From assembly GCA_937931205.1 (NCBI GenBank), contig CALHBF010000012.1, positions 1 to 64,000 of the forward strand: 64,000 bases of DNA. The letters run 5' to 3'. The notes under the pieces are model-generated. The model made no database searches, was not told the DNA's origin, and saw nothing but the letters and a program-made list of their open reading frames with translations. The position numbers and the translations under genes are program-made. The stretch is from an uncultured Bacteriovoracaceae bacterium. GTDB taxonomy: Bacteria; Bdellovibrionota; Bacteriovoracia; Bacteriovoracales; Bacteriovoracaceae. This document shows, piece after piece, positions 1 to 9,094 of the stretch. The stretch's first letter is position 1; every line of letters starts with the position of its first letter.

Positions 1-23
1 GGCATACCTTTTGGCCTTTTGGC
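1..23 (+). other. Right arm of a hairpin cut by the window edge
   Basis: Bases 5-18 (TACCTTTTGGCCTT) are identical to 8239-8252, the right arm of the perfect hairpin that ends the second gene. The left arm would lie just outside the window. It is probably the end-of-transcript hairpin of the preceding gene. What is seen is only the shared arm; the pairing is inferred. Confidence 0.4.
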
Positions 24-157
24 TTCTGGTTATTCTAAGTATTTGATATTGAAAGAAAGATTAGTAGATATTAAACGTTTGTTCTGGAAATGTTTTCCGC
101 TCTTAAAAGATTAAGCCTTTATTAAAAAAATCTTGAGAAAGTATCGATAAGACAAGC

Positions 158-3100
158 ATGAGTAGATATAAACGTATCATACTTCTTGCTGGTTTCTTTT
201 CGTTCGTTGGAGTGGGTTTCTCCAATGGCCTGTTATTTAAGAAAAATACCCAAGTTGAAGAAGTTATTGAATATGATGAGGTTGTTCGCAAGGTTAAGAA
301 GGTTCAGCGTAAACCGTCTAGTATTCATAGTAAAAAACATAAGACAATCGTAACCGCGGGAGAGCTTCCTTTTGCTAAGGAATCGGTGAACTCTGAAGAC
401 GTTCCAAGTGAGCGTTTTGCGGCCAATAATGAATCTTTTGAAGATACCTCTATCAGTGGCAGTGCTGGCACAAATTCTTCGTCTTCTTCTTCTCCATCAC
501 AAACTTATTATCCTCAAAGTTTGGGGCAGGGAATTCCAGCAGGCTCAGCTCGTGCACATACCGCTGCTCCTGCTGTGGCTGCAGCTTCATCAGCATCGGC
601 CATTGGTTCAGCAACTTCCAACTTGGGTGGAGGAATGTCCTTCGGAAATGTGAGCACAGGCAACTCAAGTGATCAAGGAAGTGGTGTATCTATTTATCAA
701 GTTCAATCCATTCAAATGAAGAGTGGAAAACTCATTATTAAGGGTGCAAATCTTCACACGGTTAAAAATATCACCCTTAAGTCAGGTGGAAACTCTATTG
801 CTCTGTCAAAAATCTCTGCTTCTTCTTCAGAACTTGTTGCGATGGGATTTGATACTCTTAAATTAATCACTGGCAAAGTCTATTCGCTGATCATCGCTGA
901 TGCTTATGGTTCTTCAACTTATCCAATCTCAATTGAATTGGCCGATGGTGCAGTGACGATGAGAAAGCTAGCACCTTTGGGTGCTTCTGAAGATGGATAT
1001 ATCCTAAAATGGGATGCCAGTTCTCAGCGCTGGATCGCAGCTCCTGATGAAGTAGGTGCAGGACCTGATGGCGGAATCACTTCGATCACTAAAGGAGCGG
1101 GTATTGTTGGCCAGGGAGCAAGCATTACCACAGTAGGCTCTATTGCTGTTGATGTAGGATCAAATGCAGGACAGATTCCTCAGTTTGATGCCGACAAAAA
1201 ACTTGTTCTTCAAAGTGATAATAGAATCAGCTTTACAGAGAATGCAGAAGAGTTTGTTTTTGGTATGTTTAGTGAAGTATTTAAACTTCGCAATCAGACT
1301 AATGATACAGATATTTTTTCAGTTGTTGGAAATGACTTTTTAGTTCGTGGGCAACAAGTGTGTTTGAGTGATGGTACCAACTGTCCAGCTGCAGGAGCTG
1401 CAGTTGAGTCAGTGAGTGTCTCAGCTCCTTTAACGATGTCAGGAACCACCACTGTCTCTCTTGGACTAGCGATTGATAATACAACGATTGGTTTAAATGG
1501 TTCAAGTCAACTCTCAATTCCTAATGCTGCGATTACTGCTAATAAACTAAATCAAATGGGTGCAACACCAGGGCAAGTATTAAAATGGAATGGAACTACT
1601 TGGGCCCCTGCCGTAGATACTGATACGGGGATTACGACTGAAGCAGACCCCCTTGTGCGAAATTTTGCTCGCACTGATGCCAGTGTTCCTGCAAGTTGTA
1701 ATCAAGATGAGACATGGGTTCATGATGTCATACTCGACGCTTTTGTTTGTCGAGACATACAAATCACAACTTCTCACATCAGTGACCTTGCTCTTCATTG
1801 GGATGTGGCCACAGGTGGTATTAATTATGCCGGTGGGAGAGTGGGGATTGGTAATACGACTCCGACTGAAGCTCTTGATGTGACAGGAGTTATTGCTGCC
1901 AGTTCGGCCATGAAAGTGGGATCAAATACAGCAGGTACTGGTAGTATTCGTTTATCAAATACCGGAAGTATTCATTGGCGTAATAATTCCAATACTGCAG
2001 ATGTTTTTGGACTGAGAAAAGACACCACTGATAATTTCTTTGTTGGTAACGGCAATTTACAATTAGCGGCCGGTGGTGGAACTCCTACCATGTACATTGG
2101 GAACAACAATAGTAATGTAGGAATCGGAACGAATACTCCTTCACAAAAACTAGAAATTTCTGGAGGGGGAATTGGAATCACAGGCATTTATCCAGAAATT
2201 CGTTTCAATGAGACAGATACGACAGGTCAGGGAAAAGTATGGCGTCAGGTTTTAGATGGAAAACATTTAAGATTTGATCTGGATGTGGATGGGGACGGAA
2301 ATATGTCTCCTTATACAACTGTGCTCCAATTAAACTCCAATGGGAACGTGGGAATAGGAACATTAAATCCTACTGCTAAGTTAGAAGTAGTCGGAGTGGT
2401 GAAGGCCACTGGCTTTGAAGGACCGATGACTTCAACTTCTGTTTCAACTGGAACCGGTTCTGCAGCAGCCCCAGCTTACTCATTTAGTAACAGTTCAAGT
2501 ACAGGCCTATTCTCTTCAACGGCGGGAACCATCGGCATTTCATCGGGTGGCACTCACACCTTTAGTTTTACCAGTGGAGGAATTAGTTCTTCGACTGCTG
2601 GTGGCGCATCGATAGCTACTGCTGCAGGAGTTGCCGCAAACCCAACATTTAGTTTTGCTGGCGATGAAGACACTGGTTGGTACAGTCCCCTTGCTGATAC
2701 ACTTGCGGCCTCTACGGGTGGTGTGGAGAGAGTGAGAATTAGTAGTACTGGGAATTTTGGAATTGGAACAAATGCGCCTACTGGGAAACTTCATATCTCT
2801 GGTCCTTTGAATATGGCCAATGAAGGGTTTGTCATTACTGATACCTCAGCTCCAGGTGGATTCTTTAAGTTCACCGATGGTACAGCTGTCGCTACTGACT
2901 TCGTTCCTATTCTTCATGGTAAAGGGATTGCGGCAAATCCTCTTGATTCTGGCAGATATGGTGTGATGCTTATTGGTGAACCAGGATTGGATAAAACACA
3001 TAGCGGAGCTGTTAACATTAATGGACGCCTTAATGGAGCTGCTTTAACAGAAGCACCTGTTCTCGTTGTCAATAATTTTACGACTGAATTGATGAGAGTG

Positions 3101-5431
3101 AGTCATGATGGGAAATTAGGGATTGGTTTAAATGCCCCTGAAGCCCCCATTCACCTGAGAGCACCAACAGGTGGAACAGCATTAGTCATGGACCACTATG
3201 TTGATGCGACAACTTCTGCTGGTCTTGTTTTTCGTAAGGCCCGAGGAACAAGTGCCGCTCCGACAGCGGTAATGAACAACGATTACCTTGGGAATTTTGG
3301 AGCAAGAGGTTTTGGTGCAACTGCTTTCTCAAGTAACATGAAGGGAGTCTTTGCAATTAAGGCCACTGAAAATTGGACAGACACTGCTCAAGGAACGGCC
3401 CTGGTGTTTGAAACGACTCCTAATTTAAGCATTACTAGACAGGAGTCTATGAGAATTACGGGGGATGGAAGAGTTGGAGTAGGAACGACCACACCGGGCA
3501 CAAAACTTGAAGTGCGATCAACTACTCAGGATGCAAGTGCTTCAGCTCTTCGCTTATCAAGCTCTGATGGCACATTTGCCGTCAATCAAGAACTCCAAAT
3601 GGAGTTTGCCCAAAATACGAATGTTATTTCTAAAATGGGGATGAATTATTTTGGGCCAGATTGGGGATTTAATTTTTATGGATACAATTCTGTCTTAAAT
3701 GCCACTCCCATTATGAGTATGCGAGGCAATGGTAATGTGGGTATTGGTACTACGAATCCTACCACCAAACTTGAAGTCGATGGAGTGATTAAGGCCACCG
3801 GTTTTCAAGGGCCGATGACTTCAACTACTGTTTCTAGTGGTACAGGTTCATCTGCTGCTCCTTCATATTCATTTAGTAACAGCGCCAGCACTGGTTTTTA
3901 TTCTCCAGCTGCGGGAGTCGTCAGTATCTCTTCTGGAGGTACGAATACTTTTAACTTTACTGCTGGTGGATTTAGTTCTCCAACAGCAGGTGGGGCTTCT
4001 ATTGGCTCAGTTGCAGGTGTTGCAGCTGCTCCTACTTTTAGCTTTGCAGGAGATGAAGATACAGGTTGGTATAGTCCTCTTGCCGATACTCTTGCAGCAA
4101 GTACTGCAGGGGTTGAGCGCATGAGAATTGATGCAAGCGGGAGAGTTGGAGTAGGTGGAGTACCACAATCAAAGTTAAGTGTTAATGATCTTTATCTCAA
4201 TACGACTGATGCCATAAGTGGACTTGGTTTATCCATTCAAGGTTCCCTCAATGACTATGGTGGGATTACTCTGTGGGATAGAGATGGAAATCCTGCAACT
4301 ACCAATGATGGAGATACAACGGTCTATTGGGGTGATGATGTCGCTGACAATCTGCGTTTTGCTTACAAGGGGTCAGGTCTTGCGATGTCTGAGAAAATGC
4401 GCATTACTTCTGCAGGAGATGTGGGGATTGGAACTACAGCGCCAAATGCGAAGTTAGATGTTTCAGGATCAATGCACATTGGTACAACCTCAACGACGGG
4501 TCTGTTTTTCACGCCCGCCAACGATACTTTAAGCATTAGCTCACTTGCTACTCTTCAAAAGAGTGGAGCAAGCTTGTTTATTGGTTCTACTGGTTATACA
4601 GGACAAATGTTTTATACAAGTAATCTAGAGCGTATGCGTATAGATGCAGCTGGAAGTGTTGGAATCGGCGTAACCGCACCATCTCAAAAATTAGAAGTTA
4701 ATGGCAGTATTTCATCGACATTAACTGCTGATAACAGCACTTCACGCAATATTTATTTCGGAATGGCCTCTGATACTTCGAATGCGATGAACGGTTATGA
4801 TGCAGGAGATGCCTGGATGGTACTCAATGGTGGTGCGAATAGTGGACGCAATCGTTTTGTCTTTGCGGGTAATCAGACGCGCACTTTGGATGTCAATCTT
4901 CATGATGGAGACTTAACACTCAATTCAGGTCGAATTGGAGTCGGTATTGCCTCTCCTTCTGAGAAAATAGAAGTGAATGGAAACGTCAAGGCCCAGGCCT
5001 ATCTTTATACTTCAGATGTTCGCCTCAAAAAGAATGTCAAAACTTATGATAATGCCCTTGTTCAAATTCTTGCCCTTCGCGGGGTGAAGTTTGATTGGAT
5101 TGAGAATGATAAACCAGAAGTAGGGTTTATTGCTCAGGAAGTTGAGGCCATTGAGCCTAATCTAGTCGTTACCAGTGATATCGACGGTATTAAATCTGTT
5201 AAATATGCCAACATGGCGGCTATTTTAGTAGAAGCTTTTAAAGAGCAGCATAAGAAAGTTGAAGAGAATAAAAAACTCTTTATGGTGATGCACGAAGGAC
5301 TAGAACTTCGTGTCAGAAAACTAGAGAGAGAGATTGCTTCTTTAAAAGAAGATAATATAAAGATCAAAGAAGAAAATCAAAGACTCAAAGAAGATCTTGA
5401 ACTCATCAAGAAACATCTTAAAATAAAATAA
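158..5431 (+). CDS. Tail-fibre-like surface adhesin with C-terminal peptidase S74 chaperone (MAT-like)
   Basis: A 1757-residue fibre. An N-terminal hydrophobic segment (about residues 5-27) can anchor or export it, followed by a Ser/Ala-rich stalk (about 85-170). Eleven or so GIGTxxPxxKLxV motifs follow, typical of trimeric beta-helical phage fibres. The C terminus is an S74 intramolecular chaperone: the SDVRLKK motif gives Ser1619 and Lys1624, the Ser/Lys+5 spacing of the self-cleaving dyad, and a coiled coil fills about 1690-1757. Cleavage would release about 139 residues. No phage genes surround it. Bdellovibrio mosaic adhesive trimer proteins have the same plan, so a prey-binding fibre is likely (inference). 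Its stop codon overlaps the next start (TAATG). There is no strong Shine-Dalgarno; the start is chosen because the anchor follows directly. Confidence 0.85.
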   Translation: MSRYKRIILLAGFFSFVGVGFSNGLLFKKNTQVEEVIEYDEVVRKVKKVQRKPSSIHSKKHKTIVTAGELPFAKESVNSEDVPSERFAANNESFEDTSISGSAGTNSSSSSSPSQTYYPQSLGQGIPAGSARAHTAAPAVAAASSASAIGSATSNLGGGMSFGNVSTGNSSDQGSGVSIYQVQSIQMKSGKLIIKGANLHTVKNITLKSGGNSIALSKISASSSELVAMGFDTLKLITGKVYSLIIADAYGSSTYPISIELADGAVTMRKLAPLGASEDGYILKWDASSQRWIAAPDEVGAGPDGGITSITKGAGIVGQGASITTVGSIAVDVGSNAGQIPQFDADKKLVLQSDNRISFTENAEEFVFGMFSEVFKLRNQTNDTDIFSVVGNDFLVRGQQVCLSDGTNCPAAGAAVESVSVSAPLTMSGTTTVSLGLAIDNTTIGLNGSSQLSIPNAAITANKLNQMGATPGQVLKWNGTTWAPAVDTDTGITTEADPLVRNFARTDASVPASCNQDETWVHDVILDAFVCRDIQITTSHISDLALHWDVATGGINYAGGRVGIGNTTPTEALDVTGVIAASSAMKVGSNTAGTGSIRLSNTGSIHWRNNSNTADVFGLRKDTTDNFFVGNGNLQLAAGGGTPTMYIGNNNSNVGIGTNTPSQKLEISGGGIGITGIYPEIRFNETDTTGQGKVWRQVLDGKHLRFDLDVDGDGNMSPYTTVLQLNSNGNVGIGTLNPTAKLEVVGVVKATGFEGPMTSTSVSTGTGSAAAPAYSFSNSSSTGLFSSTAGTIGISSGGTHTFSFTSGGISSSTAGGASIATAAGVAANPTFSFAGDEDTGWYSPLADTLAASTGGVERVRISSTGNFGIGTNAPTGKLHISGPLNMANEGFVITDTSAPGGFFKFTDGTAVATDFVPILHGKGIAANPLDSGRYGVMLIGEPGLDKTHSGAVNINGRLNGAALTEAPVLVVNNFTTELMRVSHDGKLGIGLNAPEAPIHLRAPTGGTALVMDHYVDATTSAGLVFRKARGTSAAPTAVMNNDYLGNFGARGFGATAFSSNMKGVFAIKATENWTDTAQGTALVFETTPNLSITRQESMRITGDGRVGVGTTTPGTKLEVRSTTQDASASALRLSSSDGTFAVNQELQMEFAQNTNVISKMGMNYFGPDWGFNFYGYNSVLNATPIMSMRGNGNVGIGTTNPTTKLEVDGVIKATGFQGPMTSTTVSSGTGSSAAPSYSFSNSASTGFYSPAAGVVSISSGGTNTFNFTAGGFSSPTAGGASIGSVAGVAAAPTFSFAGDEDTGWYSPLADTLAASTAGVERMRIDASGRVGVGGVPQSKLSVNDLYLNTTDAISGLGLSIQGSLNDYGGITLWDRDGNPATTNDGDTTVYWGDDVADNLRFAYKGSGLAMSEKMRITSAGDVGIGTTAPNAKLDVSGSMHIGTTSTTGLFFTPANDTLSISSLATLQKSGASLFIGSTGYTGQMFYTSNLERMRIDAAGSVGIGVTAPSQKLEVNGSISSTLTADNSTSRNIYFGMASDTSNAMNGYDAGDAWMVLNGGANSGRNRFVFAGNQTRTLDVNLHDGDLTLNSGRIGVGIASPSEKIEVNGNVKAQAYLYTSDVRLKKNVKTYDNALVQILALRGVKFDWIENDKPEVGFIAQEVEAIEPNLVVTSDIDGIKSVKYANMAAILVEAFKEQHKKVEENKKLFMVMHEGLELRVRKLEREIASLKEDNIKIKEENQRLKEDLELIKKHLKIK
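2341..2760 (+). repeat. Internal duplication in fibre gene, copy 1
   Basis: About 420 bp encode a module running from a GIGT motif through GPMTST and DEDTGWYSPLADTLAAST to the next GIGT motif. Copy 2 lies exactly 1389 bp downstream with no insertion or deletion between the copies. The encoded residues are mostly identical while many synonymous positions differ, so the duplication is not recent. Confidence 0.8.
3730..4149 (+). repeat. Internal duplication in fibre gene, copy 2
   Basis: This is the second copy of the module described at 2341-2760, in frame at a constant 1389-bp offset. It shows how the fibre shaft grows by duplication of whole modules. Confidence 0.8.
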
Positions 5432-8214
5432 TGAAAAAGATTATTTCGTTCTTCCTATTCATTATCCCAGCAAGTTCTTTTGCAGTGGGGAATCAAGGGA
5501 CAGGTTACATTGTCCCACAAGGAACAACTGTTCGAATCAATGAGCATGGGACTTGTAAGAAGGTGAATAACGGAAGTGCAAGTTATCATTTTTTTATTGG
5601 TGCGAAGGCGGCGAGTGAATGGAGCAGTTTTGTAACGAATCCTCCAGCTGGGATGTCACTTTCTAATTGTGATTTAACTTTTCGATCATGTCTTGATATT
5701 AAAAAGGCCAATCCATCTGCGACCAGTGGCAAATATACTATTGATGTAGATGGCGTGGGAGTAGGATATCCTGCTATTGATACCTACTGTGATATGACGA
5801 CCGATGGCGGAGGTTGGACTCTCGTCTGGTCGAATACTCGGACAGGAACAAATAAACCAACAGAGAATATTTTGTGGAATAGTGCTACAAACACAACTCC
5901 GCTTTGTTCCCAAGCTCAGGGATCAGGAGTTGATTGCAGCAATTACTTAAATTCAGATAAGGAGTCATTTAATTATTTTGTGGGACTTAAGTGGTGGGAT
6001 CGCATTGCTGATAGAAGAAAGAATGTAGAGTTTCTTTATCAATGGGCATCAAACTTCGGACAGCCTATTGAACAGATGAGTAAGTTTAATATTCAGCGAA
6101 CAAATGAATCCCGTCTTTTTATGTTACAGGCAAAAAATCTCTCTATCTTAGCGGGCGATAAAACTCCAGGGCTTTATAGCCTTCACTTCAAAAACATCAT
6201 TCCTTTTTCAACTCTTGATAAAGATCATGATGCTCACGTTGGTACTTGTTCAGTTCAGTATGGAAATCCATATTGGTATCAGGCCTGTTGGCAAGGAAGC
6301 ATCATGGGAAAATCGGAAGCTTCCGTTATGAGTTATCAAAACGGTGCCTATTATATGGGGTCAAATAATGCTTGGGGAGATCCATCAGGGACTGGAGCTG
6401 GGAACGGTTGGTTTTTTGTTCGTGAATACGACTACCTCTCCAATTGCACTGAAATCAAATCAAAGTTCCCATTATCTCCATCAGGAAAATATTGGATCGA
6501 TCCTGATGGTTCAGGGGGAAATGCTCCTTTTCTTGCGAAATGTGATATGACCACCGATGGTGGTGGATGGACACTCGTGATGAATCAGAAGGCAGATACA
6601 GGTGGTTTTTTTGCTGATGCCACCCAAGCGGAACTTCATAATCTTAACAATCCAGATGCAGATTTATATTCGGTACTTTCAAGAATTGAAGGCTTCAGAT
6701 CAATACAAGGAAATTTCACTTTTAAGATTAACTGGCCAGGTTATCCTCAGAGAAATATTTGGAGACAAAGAACAGACCCTTCCGTGGATCAGCCTGTTGC
6801 GGGTTACGTACCTTTGCTAATTGATTCTTCAAGTGATAACTGGGGTGGTCTTGAGAGAAACTGTTCCATCAATTGTGCATCTTCTTTTATTGATGGTTCG
6901 GTTAATCATGGTAATTGGTACTATGCGATAGCCTCCTACATGGCCTATTTCGGGAGCGGTATACCGAGTTCAACAGCGATCATTCCTACTGACAATGGTG
7001 TTAATCAAACTCAACTCTGGGTAAGAGATGATTCGTTTCTTTTGCGTGAGCCTCGGGATTGCCAGGAAATTATGGAATACGGTCTCTCTACTGGAGATGG
7101 TCTCTATTGGGTTGATCCCACAATGTCAGGAAGCTCGACTCAAGTCTATTGTGATATGACTACTGATGGTGGTGGATGGACATTAGTATTTAACCATAAC
7201 ATTGCCGGCGGTTATTTCAGCAATGCTACAGATTCTCTCTCAAAAAATACTTCAAGTCCGACAAGTAACCTTTATTCAATCCTTGATAGACTCGATGATT
7301 TCAAGGCCAATCAACGATATATTTTCAGAATCAATTGGCCGGGTGAAATAAGTCGAAATATATGGATGCAAAAAACCAACCCCACTATTGATCAAGCAGT
7401 TGCTGGATATGTTCCTTTGAGTATTGATCAATCGGGTAAATCGTGGGGAGGACTTGAACGAAATTGTAGTGTCGGTTGTACTTCCTCGTTAATGGACGGT
7501 TCTGTTAACAATGGTTGGTGGCATTACGCTATAGGTGCTTTTGGTTCTTATTTAGGTGGAATTCCCAACTATAGTGATACTGCAGGTGCAACACACGTTC
7601 AGCTTTGGACCAGAAGAGCGGAGGGACATTTCACACAAAGAAGTTGTAAAGAAATCAGAGATGCTGGACTCTCAGTTGGAGATGGCCTTTACTACATCGA
7701 TCCTGATGGCGTCGGTGGAGAATTACCATTTAGAGTTTATTGTGACATGACTACTTCAGGTGGTGGATGGACAAGAGTGGCCTATTCTAATGGAAGTGTG
7801 ACAACTGTTAATGTCCCTCAGGACTTTTTTGTCAGTACCGTTAATAAGTCTGTTATTGGTCAAATAGGTCTTGCGAATATGGCCTCGTCTCTAAATACGG
7901 AGTGGTTTTCCAGATTGATAGGCACTACAGATGCCATGTTTAAAGCTCCTTCTTATGCTGGATCACCTTTTATTGATGTTGGAATGGGAGAGTGGAACTA
8001 CGATGTTCCTCGTTGTACTGGAACGCTCTTACATACAGCTCGTACTTCAGGCTGTCCTGGTCCTGGAGGGAATGATAATTACGATACTGCTGATAGATTC
8101 AATCTTTCCTTCAACAATGGTAGTAGTGCCATTGTTCCAAATTACTTCAATAGTGGTAATGAGCTTTGTTACTCTGGACGAGGCAATTGTGCTTTCGAAT
8201 TCTTCTTACGCTAA
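5431..8214 (+). CDS. Secreted protein with four fibrinogen-like (GGGWT) domains
   Basis: A 927-residue protein with a clear signal peptide (first 19 residues, ending SFA). Four modules each hold a Cys, an IDPDG-like stretch and the fibrinogen-related hallmark YCDMTTxGGGWT. The GGGWT motifs start at residues 126, 377, 580 and 777. Modules 2 and 3 also share a following block (RNIW, QPVAGYVPL, GGLERNCS). Such domains in ficolins and intelectin-type proteins bind glycans, so a lectin-like role at the cell surface is plausible but inferred. The ATG overlaps the stop of the fibre gene (TAATG), which suggests translational coupling and a joint task. A hairpin follows five bases after the stop. Confidence 0.8.
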   Translation: MKKIISFFLFIIPASSFAVGNQGTGYIVPQGTTVRINEHGTCKKVNNGSASYHFFIGAKAASEWSSFVTNPPAGMSLSNCDLTFRSCLDIKKANPSATSGKYTIDVDGVGVGYPAIDTYCDMTTDGGGWTLVWSNTRTGTNKPTENILWNSATNTTPLCSQAQGSGVDCSNYLNSDKESFNYFVGLKWWDRIADRRKNVEFLYQWASNFGQPIEQMSKFNIQRTNESRLFMLQAKNLSILAGDKTPGLYSLHFKNIIPFSTLDKDHDAHVGTCSVQYGNPYWYQACWQGSIMGKSEASVMSYQNGAYYMGSNNAWGDPSGTGAGNGWFFVREYDYLSNCTEIKSKFPLSPSGKYWIDPDGSGGNAPFLAKCDMTTDGGGWTLVMNQKADTGGFFADATQAELHNLNNPDADLYSVLSRIEGFRSIQGNFTFKINWPGYPQRNIWRQRTDPSVDQPVAGYVPLLIDSSSDNWGGLERNCSINCASSFIDGSVNHGNWYYAIASYMAYFGSGIPSSTAIIPTDNGVNQTQLWVRDDSFLLREPRDCQEIMEYGLSTGDGLYWVDPTMSGSSTQVYCDMTTDGGGWTLVFNHNIAGGYFSNATDSLSKNTSSPTSNLYSILDRLDDFKANQRYIFRINWPGEISRNIWMQKTNPTIDQAVAGYVPLSIDQSGKSWGGLERNCSVGCTSSLMDGSVNNGWWHYAIGAFGSYLGGIPNYSDTAGATHVQLWTRRAEGHFTQRSCKEIRDAGLSVGDGLYYIDPDGVGGELPFRVYCDMTTSGGGWTRVAYSNGSVTTVNVPQDFFVSTVNKSVIGQIGLANMASSLNTEWFSRLIGTTDAMFKAPSYAGSPFIDVGMGEWNYDVPRCTGTLLHTARTSGCPGPGGNDNYDTADRFNLSFNNGSSAIVPNYFNSGNELCYSGRGNCAFEFFLR

Positions 8215-8218
8215 AAGG

Positions 8219-8252
8219 AGGCCAAAAGGTACGCCGCCGTACCTTTTGGCCT
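8219..8252. terminator. 15-bp perfect hairpin between convergent genes
   Basis: Arms 8219-8233 and 8238-8252 pair perfectly over 15 bp with a CCGC loop. It lies between two convergent genes and could stop both transcripts, but neither side has a T-tract, so it may act as a 3'-end stabiliser or Rho block instead of a classical intrinsic terminator. Its right arm recurs at 5-18. Confidence 0.6.
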
Positions 8253-8259
8253 TGAGTGA

Positions 8260-8730
8260 TTATTCTTCGAGTAAACTTCTTAGCATCCAAGCTGTTTTTT
8301 CATGAAGCTGCATTCTTTGAGTAAGAATATCAGCTGTTGGTTCATCGGCCGCTTCTTCTACGATAGGAAAAAGACTTCTGGCCGTTCTCACGACAGCTTG
8401 CTGACCTTCAACGAGATGAGCGATCATATCTCGTGCCATAGGAACTCCCGGAACTTCTTTGATAGAAGTTAGTTTAGCGAATTCTGAGTATGTTCCTGGT
8501 GCCGGGTATCCAAGAGCACGAATGCGTTCAGCAATCATATCTACAGCAAGTGCCAGCTCGTTATATTGACCTTCAAACATTAAATGAAGAGTGTTAAACA
8601 TGGGACCTTTCACATTCCAGTGAAAGTTATGAGTCATAAGATACAGAGTGTAGGTATCAGCTAGAAGATGATTGAGTCCTTTGGCAATTTTCTCTCTGTT
8701 TTCTTCATTTATTCCGATATCAATTTTCAT
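8260..8730 (-). CDS. dps: Dps ferritin-like DNA protection protein
   Basis: 156 residues, the usual Dps length. The ferroxidase ligands are all present with canonical spacing: His37 (in HWNVKG), His49, Asp64 and Glu68, each six positions after the Listeria Dps numbering. The protein forms a 12-mer that oxidises iron with hydrogen peroxide and shields DNA in starvation. An AAGGA ribosome site lies seven bases before the ATG. It is convergent with the lectin-like gene. Confidence 0.93.
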   Translation of the reverse strand: MKIDIGINEENREKIAKGLNHLLADTYTLYLMTHNFHWNVKGPMFNTLHLMFEGQYNELALAVDMIAERIRALGYPAPGTYSEFAKLTSIKEVPGVPMARDMIAHLVEGQQAVVRTARSLFPIVEEAADEPTADILTQRMQLHEKTAWMLRSLLEE

Positions 8731-8930
8731 ACATCATCCTTTGGTTAGGGGTCTTTGTTTTATTGTAACTCTGATCTATGAAGTGGGACAAAAACTAAAA
8801 ATGATGCGGGGCCGTGATTTTGCAGCGCTCATCATTTGTATTTGTAAAGTACTAAGCGAATTTCGCATTCAGCCATGTAAGAATTTGTAAAAGTTTGGGC
8901 CTAATAACCGAGTAAATAAATCAAAAACCA
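8731..8930. other. Intergenic region between dps and nrdB without a gene
   Basis: I find no convincing gene here. On the minus strand TACAAT (8762-8767) could be the -10 box of dps. A short palindrome, GCGAATTTCGC, sits at about 8856. The NrdR boxes begin just after this stretch. Confidence 0.4.
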
Positions 8931-8946
8931 CTACTAAATCTAGTTA
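8931..8946 (+). promoter_or_regulatory. NrdR box 1 (weaker)
   Basis: CTACTAAATCTAGTTA keeps the core CTA-A-AT-TAG of the NrdR consensus (acaCwAtATaTwGtgt), with 11 of 16 positions matching by eye. Its centre is 41 bp, about four helical turns, before box 2, so both lie on the same DNA face. Confidence 0.7.
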
Positions 8947-8971
8947 TATTAGCCGTCAAAATATTGGCAAA

Positions 8972-8987
8972 ACACTATATCTAGTGT
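8972..8987 (+). promoter_or_regulatory. NrdR box 2 (near-perfect)
   Basis: ACACTATATCTAGTGT matches the NrdR consensus at all but one position. NrdR is the ATP/dATP-sensing repressor of ribonucleotide reductase genes. The box overlaps the first in-frame ATG upstream of nrdB (8984), which argues that this ATG is not the true start. Confidence 0.88.
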
Positions 8988-9094
8988 TTTTCTTTTCTTT
9001 TTGCTTTGCAAATGTCGGATCAACTAATACGCTTAATCTAAGACAAGACAAAATTGAAAACTACCACACACATCATGAAGAAGGAGCTGCTGGT

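Noticed and set aside
3837-4124. Leu/Val-rich 95-codon frame inside the fibre gene
   Set aside because: It is an out-of-frame shadow of the repeated fibre module, without a ribosome site.
158-5431. Prophage tail region
   Set aside because: Only the fibre is phage-like; no other structural, integrase or lysis genes surround it, and the partner gene is a secreted lectin-like protein.
8984-9094. Upstream extension of nrdB by 37 codons
   Set aside because: It begins inside an NrdR box and lacks a ribosome site; the ATG at 9095 has AAGGAG and matches the family start.
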